Shown here: positions 8,428 to 16,933 of the stretch, one piece after another
Position numbering within the stretch: position 1 is the first letter of the stretch
Layout of the letters: every line of letters starts with the position of its first letter
Assembly (NCBI GenBank): GCA_035547835.1
Contig: DASZTW010000019.1
Location: 218,346-282,345 of the forward strand
From: Acidimicrobiales bacterium
Lineage (GTDB): Bacteria; Actinomycetota; Acidimicrobiia; Acidimicrobiales; Iamiaceae
Reading direction: 5' to 3'
Length of the DNA: 64,000 bases
Made by a program: the position numbers and the translations under genes
Notes under the pieces: generated by a model
The model's database searches: none
What the model was told of the DNA's origin: nothing
The model's input: only the letters and a program-made list of their open reading frames with translations

Positions 8428-9279
8428 GTGGCGAAGCGGAGTTTGTTAGCCGGCCCGCGTGCCGGTCAGCGCCGGTGTGTGTGCCGCGCGCGATGGCTGC
8501 TGGTGATGCTCGGGTGCGCGCTCGTGGCGGGCACGTGGTGCCTGGTAGGCGGGCGCGCGGCGGCTTCGGCGCCGGGCTCGGACATGCGGCTGGGGCGGAG
8601 CGAAGCCGCGCCTGGCCCCGATGGCCGGGTGCTGTATCTCCGGTCGTGCGCGATGTGTCACGGCGCCGCCGGCGTCGGAACCGCCAACGGTCCGTCGTTG
8701 CGTGCCGTGGGCACGGCGTCGGTCGACTTCATGGTGCGCACCGGACGGATGCCGCTCAGCTCGCCCGACGCACGCGTGGAGCGTCACGAGCCCAAGTTCA
8801 CGTCCGCGCAGGTGCGCGCGTTGGTTGCCTACGCGTCGACGTTCACGCACGGCCCCGAGGTGCCGCGTGTGCGCACGGATGACGCCGACCTCGGTGCGGG
8901 GGCGACGCGCTACCAGCAGGCGTGCGCCGCGTGCCATCAGTCGGCGGGTGCCGGCGGCGCGCTCGCGAACGGCGACGCGGCGCCGAGCTTGCACCGCTCG
9001 AGCAGCGTCGACGTGGCGGAAGCCGTTCGCACCGGCCCGGGCGAGATGCCCACCTTCTCGCCCTCGGCGCTGAGCGATCGTGACGTGGCGAACATCGCGG
9101 CGTATGTGCAGTACCTGCACCATCCCGACGATCGCGGCGGGATCAACCTCGGTCACCTCGGGCCCGTGCCGGAGGGCTTCATCGCCTGGACGCTCGGGCT
9201 CGGCGTGTTGGTGCTGGCGTGCGGCCGGATCGGTGTGCGCGCGGCGGACCGTGCCCGCCGCGGTGACACCGACGGTTGA
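8428..9279 (+). CDS. qcrC: Di-haem cytochrome c subunit of the bc1 complex
   Basis: About 283 residues. An N-terminal hydrophobic export segment (about residues 22-45) is followed by two cytochrome c modules with haem motifs CAMCH (about residue 73) and CAACH (about 170), and a single C-terminal membrane anchor (about 253-272). Two fused cytochrome c domains plus a C-terminal helix is the actinobacterial QcrC plan. The motif GPVPEGFIAW before the anchor also fits. The start is uncertain: GTG 8428 or GTG 8479, which begins closer to the signal peptide. It is separated from qcrAB by the oppositely oriented cta operon, whereas qcrC usually precedes qcrA. It ends 18 bases from the convergent dehydrogenase gene. 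Confidence 0.87.
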   Translation: MAKRSLLAGPRAGQRRCVCRARWLLVMLGCALVAGTWCLVGGRAAASAPGSDMRLGRSEAAPGPDGRVLYLRSCAMCHGAAGVGTANGPSLRAVGTASVDFMVRTGRMPLSSPDARVERHEPKFTSAQVRALVAYASTFTHGPEVPRVRTDDADLGAGATRYQQACAACHQSAGAGGALANGDAAPSLHRSSSVDVAEAVRTGPGEMPTFSPSALSDRDVANIAAYVQYLHHPDDRGGINLGHLGPVPEGFIAWTLGLGVLVLACGRIGVRAADRARRGDTDG

Positions 9280-9297
9280 CCTCCGACGCGACGACCG

Positions 9298-12252
9298 TCA
9301 GTTGGCGTCGTTGATGACCTGCGCGAGGTGCCGCGCGCGGCGATCGGTGCCTGTGGCGATCTGCGTCTGGCACGAGAACCCGTTGGCGACGACCAGTGAG
9401 TCCGGCGCCGCTGCTCGAACGGCCGGGAGCACTCCCTGCTCCCCGCAGGCCATCGACAAGTCGTAGTGATCGGCCTCATAGCCCCAGGAGCCGGCAAGGC
9501 CGCAGCATCCCCCGGTCAGCGTCTCGACGTCGTAGCCCATGCGCGCGAGCACCCGTGCATCGGGATCGATCCCGCCGGTCGCCTTCTGGTGGCAGTGCCC
9601 CCACAAGAGCGCGTCACCCGACCGGCGGGGGAGCGGGAGCTCGTAGCGATCCACGAACTCGGCGAAGTGCATGGCGTTGTCAGCGAGGCGGCGCGCATCG
9701 TCGTCATGGGGCACAAGCTTTGGTAGCTCGTCTTTGAACACGGCGAGACAGCTCGGCTCGATGCCCACGACCGGGATGCCCGCACGGATCCACGGGCGGA
9801 GCTCGTCGAGCACGTGGTGCAGGTAGCGGCGGGCCATGTCGAGGAATCCGTAGTCGTACAACGGTCGGCCGCAGCACACGTGGCGGCGCGGCATCAGCAC
9901 CTCGAACCCACCTTCGTCGAGCACCTCTGCCGCAGCGATGCCGACATCCGCGTGGAAGTAGTTGTTGAACGTGTCGGGCCACAAGACGACGGACGGGCGG
10001 TCGCCGCCGGTGTGGGTCGCGCTGCGGCTCTTGCGCGTGGTGCGACGGTGCCAGCGCTGCAGCGTGGTGTGCGCCAGCTTCGGCAGCTCGCGCTCGGGCG
10101 CCACACCGCCCGCAGAGCGGATCGCGGAGGCCAGCGGCGAGGTCGCGGCGATGTTGTAGAGCGTGGCCGCGTGCGAGCCGACCCGTGCCGCCTGGTCGAT
10201 CAACCCGAACGCGTACGCGTGGCGAGGCCGGAGGCGCCGGGCCCAGTGGTGGTGCAAGAACTCCGCTTTGTACGTGGGCATGTCGACGTTGACCGGGCAG
10301 TCGTTCGTGCATCCCTTGCACGCGAGGCACAAGTCGAGCGCGTCGAAGACCTCCTGGCTGCGCCATCCGTCGGTGATCACGTCGCCGCGGAGCATCGCGT
10401 CGAGCAGGTGCGCGCGGCCGCGGGTGGTGTGCTGCTCCTCGCCGAGCACGCTGAAGCTCGGGCACATCACGTCGACGCCCTCGGGGGTGCGGCACTTGCC
10501 GACGCCCACGCAGCGCAACGTGGCGTGCGCGAAGTCGCCGTGGTCGTCGGGATAGGCGAACGCCGTGGCCGGTCGTGAGGGGTTGTAGGCGGTGCCGAGC
10601 TTGAGGTGCTCGTCGAACCGATCGGGGTCGACGATCTTGCCGGGGTTCATCCGCCCGTCGGGATCCCAGATCGCCTTGAACTCCCGGAACGCCTGCACCA
10701 GCTCGTCGCCGAACATGCGCGGCAACAGCTCGGCGCGCTGCTGGCCGTCGCCGTGCTCGCCCGACAGGCTCCCGCCGTACGACACCACGAGATCGGCCGC
10801 CGCCTCGAGGAACCGTCGGTAGTCGCCGAGGCCGCCGGCGGTGCGAAGGTCGAAGGAGATCGACGAGTGCACGCAGCCGTCGGCCAGGTGCCCGTACGTG
10901 GCGCCGTGGTAGCCGAAGTCGTCGAGGAGCCCGTGCAGGTCACGCAGGTAGTCGCCCATCCGCTCTGGCGGCACGGCCGAGTCCTCCCACCCCTGCCATC
11001 GGTCGGCCTCGTCCTGCGGGAACGTCTCGGCAGCGAGGGCCGACTCGCGCACCTTCCAGAGGCGCTGTTCCTGGTCGGGGTCGTCGAACAACGACGCGCC
11101 CGACGGTGGGTCGTCGCTGGCAGCCAGCCGCTTGCGCAGCTCCTCGGCCCGGTCGTCGGCCTCGGCTTTGGTGTCACCGCCCATCTCCACCAGCACCCAG
11201 GCCTGGCCGTCGGGGAGCAGCGACAGCTCCGAGGGGTTCAGCCCCGACTCTCGCTCGGCGTGGAACAGCGCGTGGTCGATGGCTTCGCAGGCGGTGGGGC
11301 GGGCGTCGACGATCTCGGTCAGGTGGCGGCCGACGGTGTAGATGTCGGGGTAGCCGATCACCAGCAACGAGCGCTCCGGCGGGTGGGGCACGAGCTGGAG
11401 GGTGGCCTCGAGCACGGTCACGCAGGTGCCCTCGGTTCCGGCGAGCGCACGCGCCACGTTGCAGCCGTTCTCGGGAAGCAACTCGTCGAGGTTGTAGCCC
11501 GAGACGCGTCGGGGGATGGGCGCGAAGCGTTTGCGGATCGCGTCGCCGTAGCGGTCGCGCAACTCGCGCAAGTCGCGGTAGATCTGGCCCACCCTGCCGC
11601 CCTCGGCGATCCGTCGCTCGATGTCGGCGTCGCTGGTCGGCCCGACCCGGAGCCGCACGCCGTCGTACGTCAGGACCTCCATCGATTCGAGGTTGTCGGA
11701 GGTGCGTGATCCGTTGCCGGCGAGGCGCGACAACAGCGAGTGCGTGCCGCAGGAGTTGTTGCCGATGTTGCCGCCGATCGTGCAGTACGCGTGGGTGGCC
11801 GGGTCGGGGCCGAACGCGAGCCCGTGCTCGACGGCAGCATGGTTCACCTGCTCGTTGATGGCCCCGGGCTCCACCCGTACCAGGCGCCGGTCGGGATCCA
11901 CGTCGCCGATGTGGTGCAGATGCTTGGTGAAGTCGATCACCACGGCGTGGTTCACGGTCTCGCCCGAGAGGCTCGTGCCGCACCCCCGGGCCAAGATCGG
12001 CGCGCCCTGACGCCGGCACACCTCGTGCACGGCCACCACGTCGTCGATGGTGCGGGGGATCACCACGCCGATCGGCACGCGCCGGAAGTTCGACCCGTCG
12101 TTGGCGTACAGCGCCCTGGTGGCGGCGTCGAAGCGAACCTCGCCGTCGACCACCTCGCGCAGCGCAGCTTCGAGCGCGCCGGTGTCGAGCCCGTCGTCGC
12201 TCGCGTGACGGGCGACGACGCGCGTACTGCGTGGAAAGCGAACAAGTGTCAT
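9298..12252 (-). CDS. FAD-linked oxidase / Fe-S dehydrogenase fusion (D-lactate/glycolate type)
   Basis: 984 residues in one chain. The N-terminal FAD-binding PCMH domain (about 55-280) has the ARGCGTSLSG and GGNIGNNSCGTHS loops. The FAD-linked oxidase C-terminal domain follows (about 290-540). A ferredoxin-like region has a Cys-rich stretch near 585-605 and the CLACKGCTNDCPV cluster motif near 640. Two CCG-type segments with CCGRP and GGCCGLAG lie near the C-terminus, with GHCHQKA between. This is the GlcD plus GlcF content of a membrane-associated 2-hydroxyacid dehydrogenase that would feed electrons to the quinone pool; D-lactate or a similar acid is the likely substrate. It stands alone, downstream of the respiratory locus. 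The ATG at 12252 is the only reasonable start. Confidence 0.85.
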   Translation of the reverse strand: MTLVRFPRSTRVVARHASDDGLDTGALEAALREVVDGEVRFDAATRALYANDGSNFRRVPIGVVIPRTIDDVVAVHEVCRRQGAPILARGCGTSLSGETVNHAVVIDFTKHLHHIGDVDPDRRLVRVEPGAINEQVNHAAVEHGLAFGPDPATHAYCTIGGNIGNNSCGTHSLLSRLAGNGSRTSDNLESMEVLTYDGVRLRVGPTSDADIERRIAEGGRVGQIYRDLRELRDRYGDAIRKRFAPIPRRVSGYNLDELLPENGCNVARALAGTEGTCVTVLEATLQLVPHPPERSLLVIGYPDIYTVGRHLTEIVDARPTACEAIDHALFHAERESGLNPSELSLLPDGQAWVLVEMGGDTKAEADDRAEELRKRLAASDDPPSGASLFDDPDQEQRLWKVRESALAAETFPQDEADRWQGWEDSAVPPERMGDYLRDLHGLLDDFGYHGATYGHLADGCVHSSISFDLRTAGGLGDYRRFLEAAADLVVSYGGSLSGEHGDGQQRAELLPRMFGDELVQAFREFKAIWDPDGRMNPGKIVDPDRFDEHLKLGTAYNPSRPATAFAYPDDHGDFAHATLRCVGVGKCRTPEGVDVMCPSFSVLGEEQHTTRGRAHLLDAMLRGDVITDGWRSQEVFDALDLCLACKGCTNDCPVNVDMPTYKAEFLHHHWARRLRPRHAYAFGLIDQAARVGSHAATLYNIAATSPLASAIRSAGGVAPERELPKLAHTTLQRWHRRTTRKSRSATHTGGDRPSVVLWPDTFNNYFHADVGIAAAEVLDEGGFEVLMPRRHVCCGRPLYDYGFLDMARRYLHHVLDELRPWIRAGIPVVGIEPSCLAVFKDELPKLVPHDDDARRLADNAMHFAEFVDRYELPLPRRSGDALLWGHCHQKATGGIDPDARVLARMGYDVETLTGGCCGLAGSWGYEADHYDLSMACGEQGVLPAVRAAAPDSLVVANGFSCQTQIATGTDRRARHLAQVINDAN

Positions 12253-12607
12253 GGCGCCTCACAGCTCGGGGACGCCCGCCCTGCTATCCGCAGATCGCGC
12301 TCGCAACCGTTGTCGATCGCGAGGCGGAGTCCGCTGCCTGGGTGTCGGCAGCTGCCTGGCGAGCCATTGAGGGAGCCATGCATCGGTGGTCGAGCCTGGA
12401 CGACGGGGGGCGTCGGTGGAGCAGACGGTTGTTGCGCAAGGGATTGCGAAGACTCCGGTACACGTCGGCAGACGTCCGAAGCGGATGACGCGCAGGGGGT
12501 CAGGGGTTCGAATCTCTCATGCCCACCGGTTTCCCGCTCCGCCGCAGGCCGGTGGCGATCGGATCGCGAGGCCGCCACTTCCGGGCGGCTGGGTGGCTCT
12601 CTAACCT
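12253..12607. other. Gene-free gap at the edge of the polysaccharide island
   Basis: No convincing gene was seen in these 355 bases. Near its right end it contains a tRNA 3-prime-like sequence (12502-12525) and an inverted repeat (CCACCGG 12523-12529 with CCGGTGG 12549-12555, 19-nt loop). The gap separates the dehydrogenase, transcribed leftward, from the 3-prime end of the beta-helix gene of the polysaccharide island. It should contain the dehydrogenase promoter, but I could not place it. Confidence 0.4.
12502..12525 (+). other. tRNA 3-prime-like remnant (T-arm and acceptor-like bases)
   Basis: The bases AGGGG-TTCGAAT-CTCTC have the shape of a tRNA T-arm, with the conserved TTCGAAT loop and an imperfect stem, followed by ATGCCCA like an acceptor 3-prime strand. 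No matching 5-prime half (GGGCAT-like acceptor, D-arm, anticodon arm) was seen upstream, so this is not a full tRNA gene. It may be a leftover attachment-site-type tRNA fragment at the border of the polysaccharide island, or chance. Confidence 0.3.
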
Positions 12608-13573
12608 TCAGCGGGGTGACGTGACCGGGGCGCCGGTGTTGCGCACGTTCCCCACCCACCGCTCGAGCGTCGCGGTGGGGGAAGCCGCAACGTCGCCGAA
12701 CGATGCGCCTGCCTCGAACTCGTTGTCTGCCACGACGGTGTGGCTTCCGTCGAGGCGGAGTCGGTAGTCGCCCGTACCGAACCAGTTGCCGATGATCACG
12801 TTGTTGTCGACCGCGCCCCAGGTCCCGTCCTCGTAGAGGCTGGAGTTGAGTCCGGAGTTGTTCGGGCGGTGTGGATCCACGGCGTTGCCGACCACGGTGG
12901 CATGGGTACCGGTGGCGTTGGCCGACAGCTGGATCCCGTCGTTGTGGGTCTCGGTGGCGGGATCGCCGGTGAGGCAGGTCGCGAGACCGTGGATCCAGTT
13001 CTGGTACGCGAGCGTGTCGTGTGAGCCCATCCGGAGTCCATCGGGCCAGCCGGAGATGTCGCTGTAGGCGATGTAGCCGTCATCGACCTGGGCTCCGGCG
13101 TTCATCGCGGAGCCCGCGCAGGTGGTCTTCCCGATCAAGGTGACGTGCTCGATTCGGAGGTTGCGGGTGCCGGGGGTCTGGTAGATGCCCCAGTAGTCGG
13201 AGGTGGTGAGGCGCACGTTGCGGATGGTGACGTCGTCGTTCGCGACGTTGATGCGTCCACCGGTGATGTCGCGGTTCTCGATCACCTGGCCGTTGGTGGT
13301 CGTGGTGATGGGCCCGGCGAGGGCCGTCAGGGTGCGTGCGGGTGCCGCTCCTGTGTTCGACGCCTCGGGTCGGACGTAGTGCGTGTGCGGGTCGGGCGTG
13401 CCCGAGAGTGGTTCCAAGCCGTGCAACGAACGTGGCGAGGAGGGGCCGCGGGAGGGTGACGACGGCTCCGGGGAGGCCGACGACCGGCCCGGGGAGCTCG
13501 GGCGGGTGCTGCACGCGCTGAGGCAGCCGGCCGTCACGGCGACTGCGATGGCCGACTCGATGGTGCGTCTCAT
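12608..13573 (-). CDS. Right-handed beta-helix lipoprotein of polysaccharide island
   Basis: 321 residues from ATG 13573. The first 21 residues form a signal peptide ending in the lipobox LSAC, followed by a Ser/Pro-rich linker. The body (about residues 75-320) has the short repeating hydrophobic strands and Asn/Gly turns (NGQVIENRDITGG, NDDVTIRNVRLT, SHTVVADNEFEAG) of pectate-lyase-like parallel beta-helices. Such domains often bind or cleave polysaccharide; an active site was not identified. A GTG at 13624 would add 17 residues before the signal peptide and is less likely. It is the last gene of the leftward operon that starts with the sugar transferase at 16850. Confidence 0.75.
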   Translation of the reverse strand: MRRTIESAIAVAVTAGCLSACSTRPSSPGRSSASPEPSSPSRGPSSPRSLHGLEPLSGTPDPHTHYVRPEASNTGAAPARTLTALAGPITTTTNGQVIENRDITGGRINVANDDVTIRNVRLTTSDYWGIYQTPGTRNLRIEHVTLIGKTTCAGSAMNAGAQVDDGYIAYSDISGWPDGLRMGSHDTLAYQNWIHGLATCLTGDPATETHNDGIQLSANATGTHATVVGNAVDPHRPNNSGLNSSLYEDGTWGAVDNNVIIGNWFGTGDYRLRLDGSHTVVADNEFEAGASFGDVAASPTATLERWVGNVRNTGAPVTSPR

Positions 13574-13624
13574 CCGGTTCCGCCGTGGTGCTGCCGCGAC
13601 GGTGGGCTTCGATCGTGCGGGCAC

Positions 13625-14770
13625 TCACCTGCCGCCTGCAGCGCCACGGTCCCCTACGGGCGCGACGCTTGCGGGCCGCGCAGCGTCGAGCGACGTCGCC
13701 TGGCCGCTGGGCTCGCCACGGCCCCGGTCACGCGGGACGTGCCACTCGCGCAGCGATCGCAGAACGGTCGCGGAGTCGTACGGGAAGCGCAGCGGGATGC
13801 GCTGACCCAGCAGGTGCTGGCGCAACAGCAGGTCAGGTTCGTTGTAGCCGACCATCGCGCGCAGGGAGGTCGTGCCCGAGAAGCGGGGGTTGATCTCGAA
13901 CACGACGACCTCGTCGTTGACCAGCCGGCACTGCACGTTGATGGGCCCACGCGCGCCGAGCTCCGCGGCGATGCGCTCACAGGTTGCCGTGACCTCGGGG
14001 AACGGGCCGACGTCGCCCTGGCTCACGCCGGAGCTGACGACGAGCTTCGGGCCGAGGTCCCATCGGTCGGTGAGGTTGGGGACAGCCTGGCGCACGGACA
14101 GGGGGTTGGTGAGCTTGCGGTGTACGGCGATGGAGTTGACGAAGCGGCCGTCGAGGTCGTGCAGGACGCCGACTGTGTACTCGCTCTGTGGGTCGCCGAC
14201 GTACTCCTGCACCATGATGTCGGCGCCTCGTCTCGCCAGGTACGACAGCAGCACCTGCAATTCGTCCGAGGACTGGGCGATGTAGCAGTCGCTCGAGCCG
14301 CCGCCGTTGCGGGCCGGCTTCACCACTACGGGAAAGCGGTCGATCTGTTCGGCGCCGTCAGCGGACCAGGTGAGCGGGGTGGCGAAGCCGTGGAGCTCCA
14401 GGAACGCCGCGGTTGCGGGCTTGTCCATGCAGGTCGTGATGACCTCGTCGGGCGCGAGCATGACGACGATCCCGGCGTCGACGAAGCGTTGCCGGTTGGG
14501 GCTGAGCACCCGCAGCTCGGCTTCGGAGCCCACGAAGAGCGCCTCCACGTGGTGGCGCAGGCACGTCGCCAGCAGCTCGTCGAGGTACGTCGGGTCGGAT
14601 GCGGGCGGGAGGACGAGGCACGTGTCGGCGAGCGCGAACTGCGGGCACGTGGGGTCGATGTCCGCGCCGATCAACTGGTAGTCACCGCCGAGGAGCAGCG
14701 CCTTGAGGATCTGCTCGCCGACCCCGATGCCGCCGATGGCGGTGATCATGACGATGGGGCGGCGTCTCAC
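13625..14770 (-). CDS. ATP-grasp ligase (carbamoyl-phosphate synthase-like)
   Basis: 381 residues. The N-terminal Rossmann-like pre-ATP-grasp domain (about 5-110, ITAIGGIGVGEQIL) and the ATP-grasp domain (about 115-320) are visible, including VVVKPARNGGGSSD, the VQEYVGDPQSEYTVGV strand, and the metal-binding FEINPRFSGTTSLR. The closest layout is the carbamoyl-phosphate synthase large-subunit-like ATP-grasp family. Members in polysaccharide loci may join a carboxyl and an amine, for example an amino acid to a uronic acid; that is inference here. GTG 14770 overlaps the phosphoesterase stop (GTGA), so the two are coupled. The last 45 residues are a low-complexity Arg/Gly/Ala tail. Confidence 0.78.
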   Translation of the reverse strand: MRRRPIVMITAIGGIGVGEQILKALLLGGDYQLIGADIDPTCPQFALADTCLVLPPASDPTYLDELLATCLRHHVEALFVGSEAELRVLSPNRQRFVDAGIVVMLAPDEVITTCMDKPATAAFLELHGFATPLTWSADGAEQIDRFPVVVKPARNGGGSSDCYIAQSSDELQVLLSYLARRGADIMVQEYVGDPQSEYTVGVLHDLDGRFVNSIAVHRKLTNPLSVRQAVPNLTDRWDLGPKLVVSSGVSQGDVGPFPEVTATCERIAAELGARGPINVQCRLVNDEVVVFEINPRFSGTTSLRAMVGYNEPDLLLRQHLLGQRIPLRFPYDSATVLRSLREWHVPRDRGRGEPSGQATSLDAARPASVAPVGDRGAAGGR

Positions 14771-15393
14771 TGCTCAAAGCCTCCTGTCGAAACGGCGACG
14801 GGTGCCGATCGGTCGATGTCGAAGCGGATGATCTCCGCGGCGGCGGTGTCGGTGTCGACGATCGCCGCCGCGCCGCGTCTGTCGGCGTCGCGCGGGAGCG
14901 CGCAGCTGCCCACGTTGACGAAGGTGGTGTGCCCTGCCCGGCGGACGAAGGGGCGGTGCGTGTGGCCCATGCACACCACCGACCACGGACAGGGCACGAA
15001 CGGCGCGAGCGACGAGTCCGGATACACGTACTCGTACGTGAAGTCCCGCGGGCTGCCATGGACGAGGAGGGCACGGCCACCGATGATCCGAGCCTGGGGC
15101 CAGGCCGCGATCCGGGCGAGGCGCTCCTCGCCGAGGTCGGCCCTCGTCTGCGCCAGGTGGTAGCGGTCGTCGGGCGCGCCGGGCTTGGTGGCCAGCACCA
15201 TGGCCTCGTGGTTGCCGGCGATGGCGGGGATGCACAGCTCGTCGATCGCGTCGACCACCGCGGCGCCGGGCGTGTAGCCCACCGAGTCGCCGAGGAAGTA
15301 GATGCGGTCGACGCCGCGCCCTTCGACCGCCCTCACGCCGGTCTCGAACGCGCCCCGGTCGCCGTGGGCGTCGGACAACAGCCCGATCTTCAC
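14767..15393 (-). CDS. YfcE/MJ0936-family metallophosphoesterase
   Basis: 208 residues. The calcineurin-like metal motifs are all present in order: SDAHGD (residues 7-12), GDSVGY (about 33), GNHEA (about 62), and VHGSPRD plus GHTHRPF (about 110 and 145). This is the small single-domain form of the family. The substrate is unknown; in this operon it could process a nucleotide or a phosphorylated sugar. GTG 15393 overlaps the sugar transferase stop (GTGA); the open frame continues far upstream but that part is antisense-like shadow of the transferase. Confidence 0.82.
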   Translation of the reverse strand: MKIGLLSDAHGDRGAFETGVRAVEGRGVDRIYFLGDSVGYTPGAAVVDAIDELCIPAIAGNHEAMVLATKPGAPDDRYHLAQTRADLGEERLARIAAWPQARIIGGRALLVHGSPRDFTYEYVYPDSSLAPFVPCPWSVVCMGHTHRPFVRRAGHTTFVNVGSCALPRDADRRGAAAIVDTDTAAAEIIRFDIDRSAPVAVSTGGFEQ

Positions 15394-16850
15394 GATGCCA
15401 CCTCGATCTGCACGCTCCCACCGCGGTGATGCTGGCTGGGCCCTCGCCGCGACATCGCGCCCTTCCAGGCATGGCGGATCACGCTCGGCACTGTGGCCAG
15501 CAAGATGGCGAGGTCGAGCGTGGGGGTCCAGTTGTCGGCGTAGAAGAGGTCGAGCTGTCGGTAGGGGTGGAAGGCGGGGTTGTCCCGGGCCTCGATCTGC
15601 CACAACCCGGTGATGCCGGGTCGGACACGGGCGCGGCCCCGGAGCTCCTCGTCGAACGTGGCCACTTCCTCGGGCAGGGCAGGCCGCGGGCCCACGAGGC
15701 TCATGTGGCCGGCCAGCACGTTGAACAGCTGTGGGAGCTCGTCGATGCTGGTGCGTCGCAGGATCCGGCCAATGGTCGTCACCCGAGGGTCGTCGCGGAG
15801 CTTGAACAGCGGCCCGTCGTCGCGCTCGTTCGCGGCGCGCAGCTGGGCCTTGCGTGAATCTGCATCCGTCGTCATGGTGCGGAACTTGAGGACCGTGAAC
15901 AGGTGGCCGTCGCGTCCCACTCGTTGTTGCCGGAACAACGCTGGACCCCGATCGCCGAGTCGGATCGCGGCCGCAGCAGCCAGGAGCACCGGCGCGGCGA
16001 GAATCAGCGCGGTGGCGCCGATCGCGACGTCCACCGTCCGCTTGGCGACGAGTTGGATCGGGCCGTGGTGGGGCGGCTCGATGTGCAACAGCGGCTCGTG
16101 CGCGACGGGAACGGGATGCACCCGGCGATGGTCCAGGTTGGCGATCCCACCGAAGATCTGGATGCTCAACCCAGCGCCGAACGCGGCCCGTACCAGTCGC
16201 GCCAACTGGGCGCGGGGGAGCGCCCCTTGTTCGATGAGCAGCCCGCACGCGCCGCGCGACCGTGCGATCTTGACCGCGTCCGCCGTCGATCCGAGGTCGT
16301 CCAGGGTCAGCGGAGGCTCGTGGGGTGTGCCGAAGTCGGCGACGAAGCCGACCAGCCGGTAGCCGGTGTCGGGGCGGGTCGCCAGGTGCTGGTACAGGTC
16401 GTGGGCGGCTCGGCTGTTGCCGACCAGCAGCATCGGCTGCAAGAACCGGCCTTGCCGGCGCCGACGTGCCAGCCATCGGTCGAACGCGGAGTGCGTGACC
16501 GCCAGGGCGACGAGCGTCCACGTCGCGCCCGCCACGACACGGCTCAACGACACGGTGACGCGCAGGGGTGTGACCAGGACGAGCACGGTGACCGCGGGGA
16601 TCGGGACGCCCCGGACCAGGCGAGCCAGCGCAAGGGCGCGCAGTCCCGATGCGGCCCTCGCGTACGCGCCCGCCATCGCCAGGCCCGTCACGCAGGCGAG
16701 CGAGGCGGCAGCGGCGAGGAGGAGGCCAGGTCGAGGATCGAGCTGGCCCTGGCCCGGTCCCGCGACCATCAACACGGCCACCCAGGTCGCGCCCACCACG
16801 AACAGATCGGCGATCGCCTGCGACAAGTGCAATGGCGACGACGTCCTCAT
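15390..16850 (-). CDS. Polyprenyl-phosphate glycosyl-1-phosphate transferase (initiating enzyme)
   Basis: 486 residues. Four or five N-terminal membrane helices (to about residue 135) are followed by a Rossmann-like CoA-binding-type domain (about 140-255) and one more helix near 280. The catalytic bacterial sugar transferase domain (about 270-465) has KFRTM, RRTSIDELPQ, NVLAGHMSLVGPRP and RPGITGLWQ motifs. This is the WbaP/WcaJ-like plan that loads the first phosphosugar onto undecaprenyl phosphate. It heads a four-gene leftward operon, and the shared inverted motif lies 31-55 bases upstream of its start. Confidence 0.92.
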   Translation of the reverse strand: MRTSSPLHLSQAIADLFVVGATWVAVLMVAGPGQGQLDPRPGLLLAAAASLACVTGLAMAGAYARAASGLRALALARLVRGVPIPAVTVLVLVTPLRVTVSLSRVVAGATWTLVALAVTHSAFDRWLARRRRQGRFLQPMLLVGNSRAAHDLYQHLATRPDTGYRLVGFVADFGTPHEPPLTLDDLGSTADAVKIARSRGACGLLIEQGALPRAQLARLVRAAFGAGLSIQIFGGIANLDHRRVHPVPVAHEPLLHIEPPHHGPIQLVAKRTVDVAIGATALILAAPVLLAAAAAIRLGDRGPALFRQQRVGRDGHLFTVLKFRTMTTDADSRKAQLRAANERDDGPLFKLRDDPRVTTIGRILRRTSIDELPQLFNVLAGHMSLVGPRPALPEEVATFDEELRGRARVRPGITGLWQIEARDNPAFHPYRQLDLFYADNWTPTLDLAILLATVPSVIRHAWKGAMSRRGPSQHHRGGSVQIEVAS

Positions 16851-16880
16851 GTTGGGAGCAGAGCCGCGCCGTCGGCGGCC

Positions 16881-16905
16881 TGATACGCGTTGTTAGCCGG
16901 TATCA
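16881..16905. promoter_or_regulatory. Polysaccharide-island inverted motif, site 1
   Basis: TGATAC (16881-16886) and GTATCA (16900-16905) are inverted with 13 bases between them. The site sits between the divergent sugar transferase gene (start 16850) and the secreted repeat protein gene (start 16934). The same element recurs at 31908-31937 as a perfect 10-bp inverted repeat and, weaker, at 38579-38606, each in an island promoter region. Likely an operator for a dimeric regulator; the protein is unknown. Confidence 0.55.
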
Positions 16906-16933
16906 AGAGCCGCGGTGGCGGCTCGTACCGGCA

